Shown here in pieces: positions 4,847 through 6,179 of a stretch of 6,179 bases of DNA. The DNA comes from Candidatus Poribacteria bacterium (GTDB lineage: Bacteria > Poribacteria > WGA-4E > UBA9662). The stretch lies in contig PBVO01000086.1 in the NCBI GenBank assembly GCA_002729015.1, positions 6,744-12,922 on the forward strand, written 5' to 3'. Numbering within the stretch: position 1 is the stretch's first letter; every line of letters begins with the position of its first letter. The translations under genes and the position numbers were made by a program. The notes below the pieces were generated by a model that was not told where the DNA came from, did no database searches, and was given only the letters and a program-made list of their open reading frames with translations.

Positions 4847-6179
4847 TTAAACTAGATGGTCTATCCCAGTGGAAGAAAAGTTTATATGTTGGGCTCCCAT
4901 TTGCTCGTCGCTCCTCGAGCTACCTGATAACTCATACGAAACGTCATTGTTTGGGGTACCTGCTCCTTGAAATCGACGATACCCCAAATCTTGGTCCCAA
5001 TCACTAAAGTTTTGCCACCCACCTTGTTGTTCCGAATTATTAGACATTACCTGAAAGTTATCGATTTGAATCCCATGTTCCGATAGCGCGTTTCTTAATT
5101 GTGCCAAGTTACCTCTAACAATCTCACTTACCATCCCATTTCTCGCCTGAACTTGTGCTGACAATACACTATCTTCAAAAACTAAACGAATATGAAGCCT
5201 ACCGAGGGAAGGAGGCTCCAAGTCGATAGTAGCCTGTTGAAACCCACGCCCTAACTGGGGCTGTAGCTTGTCTGCGATTTGGATGATCACTTGATCAGAA
5301 CTAACAATCTGAGTTGGTAGGGTCGCGTCGCCCTGAGCTCCACTTAGCACATTTGCTAAACTGACAGTATCCATACGCTGAATCTGATTCCAACTCAATA
5401 CCATATTTTGTGTGCCTTGAGCTGTTTCAGTATATCCTTGACTAATCTCGAATTGAGGTAATTGGAAACCTCTATACTGAGACTGTAACCCTCGCTGGTT
5501 AAGGGTCTGATGATTTGGTGAATTCTGCTGCTGTAGATTGAACTGTAACTGGCGTAACTGGTTCAAACTTTCGTTGCCAGGTTCAAACGCTTTACCTGTC
5601 AACATATTTGAAAAATTAGATTGAGGCATATTTTCAGCTGGTGGCAAAACAATCACTCGTTCTACTGGCACTTCCAACTGACTAGCCAAATCCTCTACAT
5701 TACTAACATCACCAAAGGGTAATAGCTCAGTCTCAATCAATTTTTTTTCGTTAGTGTCGAATACACCCACCACACCTTTTGAGTCATTCGATTCAGTCGA
5801 AACCTGGACTTGGCTCTCGAAATCCTGCCCATCCTCAAATCCCAAGGCCATAGGTGTTTGTGCTACCTGAACGCCTGAATCTTCAGTATGAGTCGAACTA
5901 AATCCATGGGGGCCCAACTTAGAATCAAACTCATTTATATCGTCATGATTAATCCCATCAGCAGAAGTTCCAGATTCGGCCGAAACCGACATAACCTCTT
6001 GCTCTAACAACAGATCTGCCATCGACAGTTCACCTGACTGCAGATTACTTTCTAAACCTCCCTGCCTGCCTCTAGCGCTTTCAGCGAAACGTGCAACAAT
6101 CTGCTCTGCCAACTGATCTAGTTCTGTCTCACCGAGTGCTTCGATATTAAGATCTGAAAGCAACTTTGGCAAATTTATA
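4847..6179 (-). CDS. fliK: Flagellar hook-length control protein FliK (5' end probably outside window)
   Basis: FliK is a secreted molecular ruler: its N-terminal part samples hook length and its C-terminal domain makes FlhB switch export from hook to filament substrates. Numbered from the TTG at 6170-6172 (441 residues), 1-290 are variable and low in complexity, with 17 Gln in the 61 residues 205-265. Residues 290-378 form the Flg_hook domain (PF02120 type), with ATIDLEPPSLGRLHIRLVF (314-332), LSAQVQARNG (337-346) and LAQLRNALSEHGIQIDNFQV (356-375). A polar tail of about 63 residues with two Trp follows. The frame has no stop between the TTG and the right edge (ATA AAT precede it), and no Shine-Dalgarno is visible, so the true start is probably upstream and the TTG should not be trusted. 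It ends 14 nt before flgD. The domain and the position before flgD make the identity firm despite the variable N-terminus. Confidence 0.91.
   Translation of the reverse strand, partial: INLPKLLSDLNIEALGETELDQLAEQIVARFAESARGRQGGLESNLQSGELSMADLLLEQEVMSVSAESGTSADGINHDDINEFDSKLGPHGFSSTHTEDSGVQVAQTPMALGFEDGQDFESQVQVSTESNDSKGVVGVFDTNEKKLIETELLPFGDVSNVEDLASQLEVPVERVIVLPPAENMPQSNFSNMLTGKAFEPGNESLNQLRQLQFNLQQQNSPNHQTLNQRGLQSQYRGFQLPQFEISQGYTETAQGTQNMVLSWNQIQRMDTVSLANVLSGAQGDATLPTQIVSSDQVIIQIADKLQPQLGRGFQQATIDLEPPSLGRLHIRLVFEDSVLSAQVQARNGMVSEIVRGNLAQLRNALSEHGIQIDNFQVMSNNSEQQGGWQNFSDWDQDLGYRRFQGAGTPNNDVSYELSGSSRSDEQMGAQHINFSSTGIDHLV

Noticed and set aside
4441..5007. Plus-strand open frames of about 90-100 codons opposite flgD and fliK
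   Set aside because: They lie antisense to genes with clear family motifs, have no ribosome binding site or recognisable composition, and are shadows of the real frames.
5043..5068. ATCGATAA resembling a sigma-28 -10 element within fliK
   Set aside because: No TAAA-type -35 lies about 11 nt upstream, and the site is within the coding sequence of the Flg_hook domain.

Overview
The window is the middle of a bacterial flagellar operon. Every gene I can support lies on the minus strand, so transcription runs from high to low coordinates. In that order the genes are: fliK (hook-length control, open at the right edge), flgD (hook cap), a small TIGR02530-type 'flagellar operon protein', flgC (proximal rod), flgE (hook), a flgF/flgG-family rod gene, flgN (export chaperone) and flgK (first hook-filament junction protein, running off the left edge). 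There is no RNA gene, mobile element, CRISPR array or convincing terminator, and no gene-free stretch longer than 56 bases.

Organism: the base composition is moderate (low-to-mid 40s % GC by eye). A short FlgD without an Ig-like domain followed by a TIGR02530 gene is an arrangement known from Firmicutes and several other non-enterobacterial phyla. Shine-Dalgarno sites of AGGAG type precede several genes. The sequence does not let me name the phylum. The flgC position, between the TIGR02530 gene and flgE, is not the usual one.

Layout: 4847-6179 fliK; 4416-4832 flgD; 3989-4381 TIGR02530 gene; 3563-3976 flgC; a 55-nt gap made longer by a 26-nt tandem duplication; 1942-3507 flgE; 1121-1906 flgF/G; a 56-nt gap with a good sigma-28 (FliA/SigD) promoter match; 555-1064 flgN; 1-536 flgK. 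Gaps are 14 to 56 nt, which fits a polycistronic message.

How the genes work together: FlgC and the FlgF/G protein belong to the rod, FlgD caps the growing hook, FlgE polymerises into the hook, and FliK measures hook length and switches export specificity. FlgN then chaperones late substrates such as FlgK, which forms the hook-filament junction. The sigma-28-like promoter falls exactly where genes for hook building give way to genes for post-hook assembly, the classical boundary between middle and late flagellar genes. I see no undescribed system here. The points worth following are the promoter boundary, the tandem duplication, the gene order, the enlarged FlgE and the degenerate FlgK signature.
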